The notes: generated by a model from the sequence alone, not told the origin. A stretch of DNA of 64,000 nt from DATBLZ01 sp036555065 (GCA_036555065.1 DATBLZ010000161.1:1-64000); one strand, 5' to 3'. Counted from the stretch's first letter, positions 25,709 through 35,640 are shown. A program made the numbers and translations.

Positions 25709-27157
25709 ATGGCTACCGATCAAGACCAGCTCTCGAGCCTCGTTGCCAAGAAGTATCGGCACGGCTTCGTCACCGACATCGAGCAGGAGACGGTGCCGCC
25801 GGGCCTCAATGAGGACGTGATTCGGCTGATCTCCGCAAAGAAAGGCGAGCCCGAGTTCCTCACTCAGTGGCGGCTGAAGGCGTTCGCGCACTGGCAGACC
25901 ATGAAGGAGCCGACATGGGCGCACGTACGGTACGCGCCCATCGATTACCAGGCGATCTCGTACTACGCCGCTCCGAAGCAGCCGAACGACGCGCCGAAAA
26001 GCCTCGCCGAGGTCGACCCGAAGCTCCTCGAAACCTATGACAAGCTCGGCATACCGCTCCACGAACGCGCGAAGCTTGCAGGCGTCGCCGTGGATGCCGT
26101 ATTCGACAGCGTGTCGGTCGCGACGACTTTCAAGGAAAAGCTCGCCGAGGCCGGCGTCGTGTTCTGCTCGTTCTCGGAGGCCGTCCGCACGCATCCCGAC
26201 CTCGTGCAGAAGTACTTGGGAACCGTCGTGCCCTATCGCGACAACTTCTTCGCCACGCTGAACTCGGCCGTGTTCAGCGACGGCTCATTCGTCTATGTCC
26301 CGAAAGGCGTGCGCTGCCCGATGGAGCTATCGACCTACTTCCGAATCAATGCCGCGAAAACCGGTCAGTTCGAGCGCACGCTGATCATCGCCGACGAAGG
26401 CGCGTACGTGAGCTATTTAGAAGGTTGTACTGCTCCAATGCGCGACGAACATCAGCTCCACGCGGCCGTCGTCGAGCTCGTCGCGCTCGACAACGCACAG
26501 ATCAAGTATTCGACGGTACAGAACTGGTACCCGGGCGACGAGAACGGTGTCGGCGGTATCTACAACTTCGTGACCAAGCGCGGGGACTGCCGCGGCGCCA
26601 ACTCGAAGATCTCCTGGACACAGGTCGAGACGGGCTCGGCGATCACATGGAAGTATCCGAGCTGCATCCTGCGCGGGGAGAACTCGGTCGGCGAGTTCTA
26701 CTCCGTCGCAGTGACGAACAACTACCAGCAGGCGGATACGGGCACGAAGATGATCCACATCGGCCGCAACACGCGCAGCACCGTGATCTCGAAAGGCATC
26801 TCTGCCGGTCATGGGCAGGCGGCGTATCGCGGCCTCGTGCGCGTGATGCCCACTGCGCGCGGCGCGCGCAACTACACGCAGTGCGATTCGCTGCTGCTCG
26901 GCAACCAGTGCGGGGCACATACGTTCCCGTATATCGAATCGCGCGAGCGCACCGCGCGCATCGAGCACGAGGCGACGACCTCCAAGATCAGCGAAGAGCA
27001 GCTCTTCTATTGCCGGCAGCGCGGACTGTCCGAGGAAGACGCCGTCAACATGATCGTGAACGGTTTTTGCCGCGAGGTTTTCAAGGAGTTGCCGATGGAG
27101 TTCGCCGTCGAGGCGCAAAACTTGCTGAACGTGAGCCTCGAAGGCGCAATCGGCTGA
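25709..27157 (+). CDS. sufB: Fe-S cluster scaffold SufB
   Basis: 482 residues, close to the E. coli length. It shows KYRHGFVTDIEQETVPPGL at the N-terminus, LEGCTAPMRDEHQLHAAVVE and ISKGISAGHGQAAYRG in the beta-helix, and SLLLGNQCGAHTFPYIESR near the C-terminus. It forms the SufBC2D complex on which sulfur from SufS and iron assemble a cluster. The start ATG follows the sufR stop by two bases. The longer upstream open frame is a frame shadow of sufR. Confidence 0.97.
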   Translation: MATDQDQLSSLVAKKYRHGFVTDIEQETVPPGLNEDVIRLISAKKGEPEFLTQWRLKAFAHWQTMKEPTWAHVRYAPIDYQAISYYAAPKQPNDAPKSLAEVDPKLLETYDKLGIPLHERAKLAGVAVDAVFDSVSVATTFKEKLAEAGVVFCSFSEAVRTHPDLVQKYLGTVVPYRDNFFATLNSAVFSDGSFVYVPKGVRCPMELSTYFRINAAKTGQFERTLIIADEGAYVSYLEGCTAPMRDEHQLHAAVVELVALDNAQIKYSTVQNWYPGDENGVGGIYNFVTKRGDCRGANSKISWTQVETGSAITWKYPSCILRGENSVGEFYSVAVTNNYQQADTGTKMIHIGRNTRSTVISKGISAGHGQAAYRGLVRVMPTARGARNYTQCDSLLLGNQCGAHTFPYIESRERTARIEHEATTSKISEEQLFYCRQRGLSEEDAVNMIVNGFCREVFKELPMEFAVEAQNLLNVSLEGAIG

Positions 27158-27174
27158 AGGTTAGAGACGTAAGA

Positions 27175-27930
27175 ATGCTCAAGATCCACGATCTCCACGT
27201 TACCGTCGGCGGCAAAGCTATCTTGCAGGGCCTCTCCCTCGACGTCCCGGCCGGCGAGGTCCACGCGCTCATGGGACCGAACGGCTCCGGCAAGAGCACG
27301 TTGGCTCAAGTGCTCGCGGGCCGCGAAGACTACGAGGTCACGGCTGGGACCATCGAATACCTCGGCCGGGATCTGCTTGCGCTCAAGCCCGAGGAACGCG
27401 CGCGCGCGGGCGTATTTCTCGGCTTTCAATACCCGATCGAGATCCCCGGCGTGAACAATGCCTATCTGCTCAAGGCCGCGCTGAATGCGCAGCGGCGCGC
27501 GAACGGCCAAGAGCCCGTCGATGCATTCGAGTTCATGCGCCTCATCCGGGCCAAGATGGATCTCATGCAGATCTCCAAGGAGTTCCTCAATCGCAGCGTC
27601 AACGTCGGGTTCTCCGGCGGCGAGAAAAAGCGCAACGAGATCCTGCAGATGCTCATGCTCGAGCCGCGCCTCGCCGTGCTCGACGAGACCGATTCGGGCC
27701 TCGATGTCGACGCCCTCAAGATCGTCGCCGCCGGCATCAACAGCCGCCGGGGCCCGGAGCGCTCGACGCTCTTGGTCACGCACTACGAGCGCTTGCTCGA
27801 GCTCGTCGTTCCCGACCGCGTGCACGTTCTCGTCGGCGGCCGGATCGCAAAATCCGGCGACGCACAGCTCGCGCAGGAGCTCGATGCGCGCGGCTACGAC
27901 TGGGTTCAAAACGAGGCGGTGCGCACTTGA
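27175..27930 (+). CDS. sufC: Fe-S assembly ATPase SufC
   Basis: 251 residues; an ABC-type ATPase with Walker A GPNGSGKST, Q-loop FLGFQYPIEIPGV, signature FSGGEKKRNEI, Walker B LAVLDETDSGLD and the switch His in LLVTHYERLL. Unlike transporters it works in the cytosol in the SufBC2D scaffold, using ATP to open the SufB-SufD dimer. The ATG at 27175 gives the canonical LKIHDLHV start. It overlaps sufD by four bases. Confidence 0.97.
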   Translation: MLKIHDLHVTVGGKAILQGLSLDVPAGEVHALMGPNGSGKSTLAQVLAGREDYEVTAGTIEYLGRDLLALKPEERARAGVFLGFQYPIEIPGVNNAYLLKAALNAQRRANGQEPVDAFEFMRLIRAKMDLMQISKEFLNRSVNVGFSGGEKKRNEILQMLMLEPRLAVLDETDSGLDVDALKIVAAGINSRRGPERSTLLVTHYERLLELVVPDRVHVLVGGRIAKSGDAQLAQELDARGYDWVQNEAVRT

Positions 27931-29246
27931 GCACGACCTCCCTCCAAGCGCATCTCGAGACGCAGCAGCGGATGCTACCTGCCGAGGCAGCATCGCAGTC
28001 GTGGCGCCGCGACGCGTTGGCGAGCTTTGCCGCCCGCGGCTTTCCGACGCGGCGCGAGGAGCGCTGGCACTACACGGATCTCAGGCCGCTCGAGAACGGG
28101 CAGTTCCCGCTCGTGCCCCGCGCACCGAGCGCGGATACGCGCGCCGTGGCACGGGCGTTGCTCGAGAAGCAAGGCATCGACCTCGCGGGAGAACGCCTCG
28201 TGTTCGTCGACGGCCACCTCGACGCGACGCTCTCGCGCTTCGGCGCCGTGCGGGGTCTCGAGATTTCGACACCGAGCGCCGCCTGGGATTCGTTCTCGCC
28301 CGAGCGCGCCACGGCAGCGATCCCGGCGCGTGTCTACCCGCTTGCGTTGCTGAACACGGCGTTCCTGCAGCAAGGTGCGTTCGTCAAAGTCGGCCCGGCC
28401 AACGATCCACGGACACCGCTGCAATTCGTTTTTCTAGCCGTCGGCGACGAGCGCTCGGCGCCCCAGCCGCGCATCATCGTCGAGCTCGCCGAAGGCGCGC
28501 AGGCAACGATCGTGCAGCACTTTCTCGACGCCCCCGGAGCGGCAACGGGCTGGCTCAACCTCGTGACCGAAATCGTGCAGGCGGCCGCTTCGACGCTCAC
28601 GCTCTATCGAATTCAAGAGCACGGCCCCGCGCATCTGCACACGTCGTTGTTGAACGTACGGCTCGGGCGCGATGCAGCGTTGACGGCCGGCTACATCGAG
28701 CGCGGCGGTCGCCTGGTACGCAATGACATCGACGTCATGCTCGTAGAAGCCGGCGCACGCGCGGACCTCTTCGGCCTCACGCTTGGTAGCGGCGAGCAAC
28801 ACGTCGACAACCACATCTGTGTCGAGCACGCCGCAGCCCGAACCGCGAGCACTGCGGCTTTTCGCGCGATCGCCGATGACAGCGCGCGTTGCGTCTTCTG
28901 TGCAAAGGTCATCGTGCAGCCCGGTGCACAAAAAGTCGACGCGCGCCAGGCCAGCGACGGTCTCTTGCTGTCGCCACGCGCCGAAATCGATTCGAAGCCC
29001 GAGCTCGAGATTTATGCCGACGATATCAAATGCGCACACGGCGCGACCGTCGGCGAGCTCGATGAGGGGCAACTGTTCTACCTGCGCGCGCGCGGCATGG
29101 ACGGCGCTGCGGCGCGCGCGATGCTGACGCTCGCATTTGCGCAAGTCGCCGTCGACCGCATTGCCCTCGCCCCGGTCCGCGCCCGCGCGATTGCGGAGCT
29201 CGCCGCGCGCCTGCCGGAGGCGCGCGCCGGAGAAGACACATGGTGA
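27927..29246 (+). CDS. sufD: Fe-S assembly protein SufD
   Basis: 439 residues, paralogue of SufB and partner in the SufBC2D scaffold. It begins at a TTG that overlaps the sufC stop (TTGA). N-terminal helical part with RREERWHYTDLRPLENG, then the right-handed beta-helix and the diagnostic C-terminal block DARQASDGLLLSPRAEID, PELEIYADDIKCAHGATVG and LFYLRARGM. No other good start is visible before the conserved N-terminal block. sufS starts seven bases before its stop. Confidence 0.95.
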   Translation: MSTTSLQAHLETQQRMLPAEAASQSWRRDALASFAARGFPTRREERWHYTDLRPLENGQFPLVPRAPSADTRAVARALLEKQGIDLAGERLVFVDGHLDATLSRFGAVRGLEISTPSAAWDSFSPERATAAIPARVYPLALLNTAFLQQGAFVKVGPANDPRTPLQFVFLAVGDERSAPQPRIIVELAEGAQATIVQHFLDAPGAATGWLNLVTEIVQAAASTLTLYRIQEHGPAHLHTSLLNVRLGRDAALTAGYIERGGRLVRNDIDVMLVEAGARADLFGLTLGSGEQHVDNHICVEHAAARTASTAAFRAIADDSARCVFCAKVIVQPGAQKVDARQASDGLLLSPRAEIDSKPELEIYADDIKCAHGATVGELDEGQLFYLRARGMDGAAARAMLTLAFAQVAVDRIALAPVRARAIAELAARLPEARAGEDTW

Positions 29247-30496
29247 TCGCGGCGCCTCGAACCACCCCGCAAGCGCCCATAACCGACATCACGGCGCTGC
29301 GTGCCGATTTTCCCGGCTTGCGGCAACAGATCCACGGCTGGCCGCTCGCGTATCTCGACAGCGCGGCATCCTCGCAGGTGCCGCAGGCCGTTCTCGACGC
29401 GTTCGTTGCTCAGCAAGCAATGAACCATGCCAACATCCATCGCGGTGTTCACGAGCTCAGCGAGCGCGCGACGCGCGCTTACGAAAACGCCCGCGTCAAG
29501 GTCCAGAAATTCCTGAATGCCGCCGAGCCCGAGGAGATAATCTTCACGCGCGGCACGACCGAATCGATCAACCTCGTTGCGGCGAGCCTCGGTGGCGCCG
29601 TTCTGCGTCCCGGCGACGAGGTGCTCATCAGTTGGATGGAGCATCACTCGAACATCGTGCCGTGGCAATTGATCTGTGCGCGCACGGGAGCCAGGCTCGT
29701 GCCGACACCGATCACGAACAGCGGCGAGCTCGATGTCGACGCGTTCGATCGCTTGCTCAACGAACGCACGAAAATCGTCGCGCTCGCGCACGTCTCGAAC
29801 GCGCTCGGCACCGTCAATCCTGTCAAGGAGCTCGCGGCCAAGGCACATGCCGCCGGGGCGCTCGTGCTCATCGACGGCGCGCAAGCCGTTGCGCACCGGC
29901 GCGTCGACGTTCGGGATATCGATTGCGACTTCTATGCGTTCTCCGGCCACAAGATGTATGCGCCAACGGGCATCGGCGCGCTCTACGCCCGGCGCCGAGT
30001 GCTCGAGACGCTTCCACCGTATCAGGGCGGCGGCGAGATGATCCTGTCTGTCACGTTCGAGGAAACGACCTACAACGCGCTCCCGCACAAGTTCGAGGCT
30101 GGGACTCCGAACATCACGGGGGCCGTCGCACTCGGCGCGGCGATCGACTATCTCTCGCGCGTCGACTCCGGCGCGATCGCGCGCCACGAAGCGGATCTGC
30201 TCTCTTACGCCACCGCGCGTCTCGCGGAGATCGAAGGCACGCGCGTGATCGGCACTGCCCGCCATAAGGGCGGCGTCGTATCGTTCGTGCTCGAAGGCAT
30301 CCACGCGCACGATGTCGGCACGATCCTGAACCAACACGGAGTGGCGGTCCGCACTGGGCACCATTGCGCGATGCCCGTCATGCAGCGCTTCAATGTCCCG
30401 GCGACCGCGCGCGCGTCGTTCGGCGTCTACACGAATCGAGTCGACATCGATCAGCTCATCCATGGCTTGCACAAGGCGCGGGAGATATTCGCGTGA
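29240..30496 (+). CDS. sufS: Group II cysteine desulfurase SufS
   Basis: 418 residues; a PLP enzyme that takes sulfur from cysteine as a persulfide for Fe-S assembly. LDSAASSQVP, ISWMEHHSNIVPW and LIDGAQAVAH line the cofactor site. The Schiff-base Lys is in FSGHKMYAPTG, and the catalytic Cys in RTGHHCAMPVMQRF. The preceding GGAGAAGACAC supports the ATG at 29240. sufU overlaps its stop as GTGA. Length and motifs match SufS rather than IscS. Confidence 0.97.
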   Translation: MVIAAPRTTPQAPITDITALRADFPGLRQQIHGWPLAYLDSAASSQVPQAVLDAFVAQQAMNHANIHRGVHELSERATRAYENARVKVQKFLNAAEPEEIIFTRGTTESINLVAASLGGAVLRPGDEVLISWMEHHSNIVPWQLICARTGARLVPTPITNSGELDVDAFDRLLNERTKIVALAHVSNALGTVNPVKELAAKAHAAGALVLIDGAQAVAHRRVDVRDIDCDFYAFSGHKMYAPTGIGALYARRRVLETLPPYQGGGEMILSVTFEETTYNALPHKFEAGTPNITGAVALGAAIDYLSRVDSGAIARHEADLLSYATARLAEIEGTRVIGTARHKGGVVSFVLEGIHAHDVGTILNQHGVAVRTGHHCAMPVMQRFNVPATARASFGVYTNRVDIDQLIHGLHKAREIFA

Positions 30497-30939
30497 ACGA
30501 GCTCCGCGAGCTCTATCGCGAGGTCATCCTCGATCACAACCGCGAGCCGCGCAATTTCGGCGAGCTTGCCGAAGCGGATCACGTCGTCGAGGGCGTCAAC
30601 CCCCTCTGCGGCGACAAAATGACGCTGTATGTGAAGCTCCGCGGCGGAATCATCGAGGACGTGCGCTTCAAGGGGTCGGGATGCGCCATCTCCGTCGCGT
30701 CTTCCTCGCTCATGACCGAGCGCGTCAAAGGCCGCCCAATCGCGGCGACGCTCGATCTCGTCGCGGAGGTTCACGAGATGCTCACGGGCAGAGCCGACGA
30801 GCCGGGCGAGAACATGGAGAAGCTCGCGGCGCTCGCGGGCGTGCGCGAGTTCCCGAGCCGCGTCAAGTGCGCAAGTCTCGCGTGGCACGCGCTCAAAGCG
30901 GCGCTGACTGGAGCGGACAAGAGAGTCAGCACGGAGTAG
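30493..30939 (+). CDS. sufU: SufU/NifU-like sulfur acceptor
   Basis: 148 residues from the GTG at 30493. Three conserved cysteines in NPLCGDKMTLY, FKGSGCAISVASSS and RVKCASLAWHAL, with the Asp after the first, match SufU-type IscU-fold proteins that accept persulfide sulfur from SufS. The insert around GRADEPGENMEKLAAL is typical of the SUF-associated branch. A proteobacterial suf operon carrying sufU instead of sufE and sufA is characteristic of the sufR-BCDSUT arrangement seen here. Confidence 0.93.
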   Translation: MNELRELYREVILDHNREPRNFGELAEADHVVEGVNPLCGDKMTLYVKLRGGIIEDVRFKGSGCAISVASSSLMTERVKGRPIAATLDLVAEVHEMLTGRADEPGENMEKLAALAGVREFPSRVKCASLAWHALKAALTGADKRVSTE

Positions 30940-30942
30940 CGC

Positions 30943-31494
30943 GTGTATAGACACGACAATGAACCGGTGACGCTGACGCGACCCTGCGACGCGATCCTGA
31001 TTCCGGCCGGCAACAAGGTCACTCTGCCCGAGGGCAGCACGGGGTTCGTTACGCAGGCGCTCGGCGGCAGCTTCACGGTATATATCGACGGAAACTTGTT
31101 CCGCATCGCGGGCGCCGACGCCGACGCGATCGGCGAGGACCCGATCCTGCCGCCCGAGGTGCCCGATGAAGCGACGCCGGAGCAGTTTGAAGCGGTGGTA
31201 TGGGACCAATTGCGCACCTGCTTCGATCCGGAAATACCGATCAACATCGTCGACCTCGGGCTCGTCTACGAGTGCCGTGTCGAGCGGGCGCCCACGGGAA
31301 AACGGTCCGTGTACGTCAAGATGACGCTGACGGCCCCGGGTTGCGGCATGGGTGACGTTCTGGCACGCGATGTCCGCGAGAAGCTCGACGTGATTCCGAC
31401 CGTAGAGAAGGCCGAGGTCGACCTGGTCTTCGATCCTCCGTGGAACCAGGCGATGATGTCCGAGGCGGCGCGCCTCGAAGCAGGACTCCTGTAG
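30943..31494 (+). CDS. sufT: Fe-S maturation factor SufT (DUF59/MIP18)
   Basis: 183 residues beginning at a GTG three bases after sufU. The N-terminal ~75 residues (LIPAGNKVTLPEGSTGFVTQ, FTVYIDGNLFRI) are the SufT-specific extension. The C-terminal DUF59 domain has RTCFDPEIPINIVDLGLVYE and MTLTAPGCGMGDVLARDV, including the conserved Cys in APGCGM. SufT supports Fe-S cluster maturation under high demand. It ends the core suf operon. Confidence 0.93.
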   Translation: MYRHDNEPVTLTRPCDAILIPAGNKVTLPEGSTGFVTQALGGSFTVYIDGNLFRIAGADADAIGEDPILPPEVPDEATPEQFEAVVWDQLRTCFDPEIPINIVDLGLVYECRVERAPTGKRSVYVKMTLTAPGCGMGDVLARDVREKLDVIPTVEKAEVDLVFDPPWNQAMMSEAARLEAGLL

Positions 31495-31507
31495 ACGGAC
31501 TGCAGCA

Positions 31508-32014
31508 ATGAAACGACTTACCTTGCTCCGTCACGCAAAGTCGAGTTGGCGCGATACCGATCTACCCGACCATGAGCGCCCACTGTCGGGCCGCGGTGAA
31601 AGAGACGCGCCGCGCATGGGTGAGCGTCTAAGCGCGCGCCGCGTCCGCCCGTCATTGATCATCACGAGCACGGCGAAGCGCGCGCTCGATACGGCGCGCA
31701 CGGTCGCGCGCGTCCTCGGCTATCCGCGTGAGTTCGTGCAAGTGGAGCCGTCGCTATATTTGGCGGATCCCGCGTCGATCCTGGACGTGATCGGCAAGCA
31801 GGAGGAGCGCTTCACCGAGATCCTGCTCGTCGGCCACAACCCGGGCTTCACCGAGCTCGTGAATCGCCTGTTGCCGGATCTCGAGCTCCACAATCTGCCG
31901 ACCGCGGGCGTCGTCGCCATGGAATCGACGGCCGCGCGCTGGGCCGACGTCGCGGCACGCAATACGACGCTGCTCTTTTACGACTATCCGAAGAATGCCA
32001 ACCCGGCCGATTAA
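31508..32014 (+). CDS. sixA: SixA-like histidine phosphatase
   Basis: 168 residues of the branched histidine-phosphatase superfamily. LLRHAKSSWRD at residues 5-15 holds the phosphohistidine-forming RH motif, SGRGERDAPRMG and STAKRALDTARTV follow, and LVGHNPGFTEL provides the second active-site His. E. coli SixA removes phosphate from phospho-His of phosphotransfer proteins. It lies 13 bases after sufT on the same strand and may be carried on the suf transcript, though no link to Fe-S synthesis is known. Its end overlaps that of sppA by four bases. Confidence 0.9.
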   Translation: MKRLTLLRHAKSSWRDTDLPDHERPLSGRGERDAPRMGERLSARRVRPSLIITSTAKRALDTARTVARVLGYPREFVQVEPSLYLADPASILDVIGKQEERFTEILLVGHNPGFTELVNRLLPDLELHNLPTAGVVAMESTAARWADVAARNTTLLFYDYPKNANPAD

Positions 32015-33867
32015 CGGACGTCGCAAAAGCAGTACGCGTAAATCCCGCGCGGATCGTTGAGCCGCGCTAGGAACTCGAGCGGCTCCGTGGCCGCCTTGAG
32101 CATATCGAGGAACGCGGGGGAGATACGCGGCTCGAGGCCGAGCGCAGCACCGATCGGCGCCGTCGCTGCTCCGAGCTCGACCAAGAGCTGCGCGGCGATG
32201 CCGAGCTCGGGCTCGAAATAATCGATGTCGTACTCGCCCTTTTCGAGGCCGGCGAGCGCCGCCGCCGACTCGATCGCGGCGTCGAGATCTCCGAGCTCGT
32301 CGACGAGCCCGCGCTCGAGCGCATCGCGGCCGACCCAAACGCGGCCGCGCGCGACGGCGTCGATCTCCTCGACGGACCGCTCGCGGCTCGTCGCGACCTT
32401 GCTCACGAACTCGTCGTAGGTGTGGCGTATCGATTCGCCGATAATCGCGTCGATGTCGGGGCCGAGCGCGCGCGTTAGATCGTATTGTCCCGAGAGTTTC
32501 GTCGTGCCCATGCCGTCGACATGGACGCCGATTCGATCCAACAACCGCGGAATCGTCGGCGTGTAATAGCCGACTCCGATCGAGCCGGTCAGCGTCGACG
32601 GGCTCGCCCAGATCTCGTCGGCGCTCATCGAAATCCAATAGCCCCCCGAGGCCGCGACGCTACCCATCGACACGACGACGGGGCGGCCCGAGTCGCCAAA
32701 CACTTCCACCTCGCGCCGGATGATCTCCGAAGCGAAGGCGCTGCCGCCGGGGCTGTCGACCCGCAAGACGAGCGCCTTGACGTGCTCGTCGGCCGCCGCA
32801 TCGCGGATGAGCTGGGCCGTCGAATCCCCGCCGATCGCACCCGGCGGCTGAACTCCATCGAGAATCGTGCCGGCCGCGACGACGACCGCGACCTTGCTTC
32901 GGCCGTCGAACTGCAGTTCCGTGAGCCGTAGCGCTTTGAGGTAATCATGGTGCGTGATCGCGGGAAAGTCGTCGCCCGAAGCACTCGAGCCTACGATCGC
33001 GCGGATCCGCTCGCGCACTTGGTCGGGGGTGAGCAGCTCGTCGACCAAGCCGTAGTCCGCGGCGAGTCGCGCAGTATCGCCGCCGGCCGCGCGCAGCAAC
33101 GCGACGAAATCATCGGCATAGCGTTGCAAACTGTCGCCATCGAGCTCGCGTGCAGCCGTGACGTCGCTCTGGTAGTCGCGCCAAAGCGCGCCGAGGTAGA
33201 CGGCCTTCGCCTCGCGATCCTCGGGCGACATGTCGTCGCGCGTGAATGGCTCGACGAACGATTTGTACTCGCCGACCGTCCACACCTCGTAGTCGACGTA
33301 GGCCTTCTCGAAGAACGACTTGAAATAAGGCGAATACTGGCTGTAGCCCTCGAGCAGCACGCCGCCCATCGGATGCATAAATATGTCGTCGGCCTGCGCC
33401 GCAAGATAGTACTGCCTCTGATCGAATCCTCCGCCGGTCGCGATGACCGGCTTGCCGCTTTCCTTGAACGCCGCAAGCTCCCCGGCAAGGTCCTGCAGCT
33501 TGCTCAAGCCGCCGCCCGTCAACTCATCGAGGTCGAGCACGAGCGCCTTGATTCGCCGATCCCCGCGTGCCTGCCGAATCGCCTCGATGAGGTCACCAAC
33601 GCGCGTCTCGCTGGCCGCGACCCCTTGCGCCCGCGCGAGCGCACGGTCGAGCGGGTCCCCCGAGAGCTGCTCGACGAGCTCGCCTTCGGGCGCCAGGATC
33701 AATGCGGCCGACGCCGGCACGACGGGCTGCTGCGGGCTCAGAGCCGCGATAAGCAGGATTAGTCCGCCGACAAGCACGATGAAATGGAGCGCCTTGCGGA
33801 TGCGATCCAGGCCGCGGAAGACCGCGCCTGCAATCCGGCGGAATAACGAGGGGTTCGACGTAGTCAC
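32011..33867 (-). CDS. sppA: Signal peptide peptidase SppA (67K type)
   Basis: About 618 residues; an inner-membrane serine protease that degrades cleaved signal peptides. I place the start at the GTG at 33867, five bases after GGAGG; the TTG at 33879 would include that site. One N-terminal membrane segment (LHFIVLVGGLILLIAAL). Two tandem S49 domains: the first carries the catalytic Lys in VGEYKSFVEPF, the second the nucleophile in RVDSPGGSAFASEI, as in E. coli. The C-terminal GRVWVGRDALERGLVDELG is typical. It follows dctM by 19 bases and may be the last gene of the long rpsP-TRAP unit. Confidence 0.94.
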   Translation of the reverse strand: MTTSNPSLFRRIAGAVFRGLDRIRKALHFIVLVGGLILLIAALSPQQPVVPASAALILAPEGELVEQLSGDPLDRALARAQGVAASETRVGDLIEAIRQARGDRRIKALVLDLDELTGGGLSKLQDLAGELAAFKESGKPVIATGGGFDQRQYYLAAQADDIFMHPMGGVLLEGYSQYSPYFKSFFEKAYVDYEVWTVGEYKSFVEPFTRDDMSPEDREAKAVYLGALWRDYQSDVTAARELDGDSLQRYADDFVALLRAAGGDTARLAADYGLVDELLTPDQVRERIRAIVGSSASGDDFPAITHHDYLKALRLTELQFDGRSKVAVVVAAGTILDGVQPPGAIGGDSTAQLIRDAAADEHVKALVLRVDSPGGSAFASEIIRREVEVFGDSGRPVVVSMGSVAASGGYWISMSADEIWASPSTLTGSIGVGYYTPTIPRLLDRIGVHVDGMGTTKLSGQYDLTRALGPDIDAIIGESIRHTYDEFVSKVATSRERSVEEIDAVARGRVWVGRDALERGLVDELGDLDAAIESAAALAGLEKGEYDIDYFEPELGIAAQLLVELGAATAPIGAALGLEPRISPAFLDMLKAATEPLEFLARLNDPRGIYAYCFCDVR

Positions 33868-33886
33868 GTGCGCCTCCAATGCTGGC

Positions 33887-35143
33887 TCAGCTCAAGAGCC
33901 ACAATGATAGACCAGGAACGTAGGCGATGATGACCACGCAGGTCGCCAATACCAACAAGAACGGTAACGTGGCTATGCAGACCTCGGCCACGTCCTTGTC
34001 GAAGCGATAACTCGAGATGAACAAGTTCAAGCCGACGGGCGGCGTGAGGTAGCCGAGCTCCATGGCGGCCAAGAAAACGATTCCGAGGTGAATGGGATGA
34101 ATGCCGAACTCGGCCGCGACGGGAAGCACGAGCGGCACTACGAGCACGATCGCGGAGAAAATATCGAGAATGGCGCCGAGCACGAGCAGAAACCCGAGCA
34201 GCGCCGCGAGGAACGTCGCGGGCGTGTCGATGTATTCACGAATCACGCCGAAGAGCTTCTGCGGAACCTCGACATCGATCATGTAATTGGTCGATGCGAG
34301 CGACGTCCCGAGGATGACGAGAATCGCCCCGACCAAGACCATCGACTCGCGCACGATCCGCGGGAGCTCCCGCCAACCGACCTCGCGCAAGATCAGCAGC
34401 TCGACGACGGCAACGTAGAGCGCGGTGACGGCCGCGGCCTCGGAGATCGCAAAGTAGCCGCCGTAGATGCCGCCGAGCACGAAAACCGGCAGCGGCAGCT
34501 CCCATTTCGCTTCGATGAGCGCATCGCGAACCCCGGCGAGCGACATCTCGCGAACACTGCCGCGCAAGTGGCGATTGCGCCAGTAGCTGTAACCCGCGAG
34601 CAGCACGAGCATGAGCGTGCCCGGCAATACTCCGGCAACGAAGAGCTCATCGATCGAAGCCTCGGCGACGACGCCATAGAGAATCAGCGGCAGCGACGGC
34701 GCGAACAAGAGGCCGAGGCTGCCGCCCGCCGTCACGAGCCCTAGTCTGAAGCGCGGGTCGTAACCGGCGTGAGCAAGAGCCGGCATGAACAATGCGCCGA
34801 GCGCGATGATCGTCACTCCCGATGCGCCCGTGAACGCCGAGAACAACGCGCACGTCGCAAGGGAGATCATCGCGAGCCCGCCGGGCAGCCAGCCGAGCAG
34901 CGCCTGCGATAGGCGCACGAGCCGCTGCGGTGCCCGGCCGGCGCCGAGCAAATATCCTGCGAACGTGAAGAGCGGAATCGCGACGAGCACGGGCGTCTCC
35001 GCGATTCCGAAAAACTCGATCGCGACGACCGATAGATCGATGCCCGCACGCGTGAAGCCGAGCAGCGCGCTCGCCGCAATGACGGCGAAGATCGGCGCCC
35101 CGAGGACCGCGAGCAGCAGCACGAGCGCCCCGAGCAGGATCAC
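33887..35143 (-). CDS. dctM: TRAP transporter large permease DctM
   Basis: 418 residues from a GTG overlapping the dctQ stop (GTGA). About a dozen hydrophobic segments, including ILLGALVLLLAVLGAPIFAV, ALFSAFTGASGVTIIALG and GYLTPPVGLNLFISS, the last being the well-conserved DctM/SiaM scoop motif. It forms the ion-driven transport subunit that works with DctQ and the periplasmic DctP. The longer upstream open frame (to 35296) overlaps dctQ and is rejected. Confidence 0.94.
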   Translation of the reverse strand: MILLGALVLLLAVLGAPIFAVIAASALLGFTRAGIDLSVVAIEFFGIAETPVLVAIPLFTFAGYLLGAGRAPQRLVRLSQALLGWLPGGLAMISLATCALFSAFTGASGVTIIALGALFMPALAHAGYDPRFRLGLVTAGGSLGLLFAPSLPLILYGVVAEASIDELFVAGVLPGTLMLVLLAGYSYWRNRHLRGSVREMSLAGVRDALIEAKWELPLPVFVLGGIYGGYFAISEAAAVTALYVAVVELLILREVGWRELPRIVRESMVLVGAILVILGTSLASTNYMIDVEVPQKLFGVIREYIDTPATFLAALLGFLLVLGAILDIFSAIVLVVPLVLPVAAEFGIHPIHLGIVFLAAMELGYLTPPVGLNLFISSYRFDKDVAEVCIATLPFLLVLATCVVIIAYVPGLSLWLLS

Positions 35144-35640
35144 CGCTTGACCCCGGCAATGCGTCGCAGGCAGCCCGACGCGTAGCGGTACGAAATGAGC
35201 GCGAACCCGACGGGCAAGATCAGCTGAAAGAGCCACGCGGGCCAGTCGCCGAGCACGGTGTCGCCGAACGCACGCGAATCGCGGACGAAGGACCACGAGT
35301 AATAGGCAAGAAAACCGCAGACCGTCGCCGTGAATGCATCCACGACAACCGCAACAGGCCGCCAGAAACGCTCGGGCAACAGGCGGCGCGCCAGGTCGAT
35401 CGCGATGTGCTTCTGGTCACGGCTTGCAGCAACCGCCCCGAGTAACGCGATCCAGAGTACGCCGATGCGCACGAGCCCGTCGCCCCAGACGAAGCCCGCG
35501 AACCCGAGGTTGCGCAGCAGTATCTGCATCACGGAGACGAGCGTGAGCACGCCAAAAAGGCCGACGAGCAACGCGTCTTCGAGCCACCTGCCGGCGCTTT
35601 CGATGCGCATCAACCAAGGGCGCCGCGGCGTGTCGATCAA
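35140..35640 (-). CDS. dctQ: TRAP transporter small permease DctQ
   Basis: 166 residues with four membrane segments: LEDALLVGLFGVLTLVSVMQ, GLVRIGVLWIALLGAVAASR, PVAVVVDAFTATVCGFLAYYSW and WLFQLILPVGFALISYRY. The phrase SRDQKHIAIDLARRLLP between helices two and three is a DctQ signature. It forms the complex with DctM and binds the substrate-loaded receptor. It lies 9 bases after dctP and overlaps dctM. Confidence 0.92.
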   Translation of the reverse strand: MIDTPRRPWLMRIESAGRWLEDALLVGLFGVLTLVSVMQILLRNLGFAGFVWGDGLVRIGVLWIALLGAVAASRDQKHIAIDLARRLLPERFWRPVAVVVDAFTATVCGFLAYYSWSFVRDSRAFGDTVLGDWPAWLFQLILPVGFALISYRYASGCLRRIAGVKR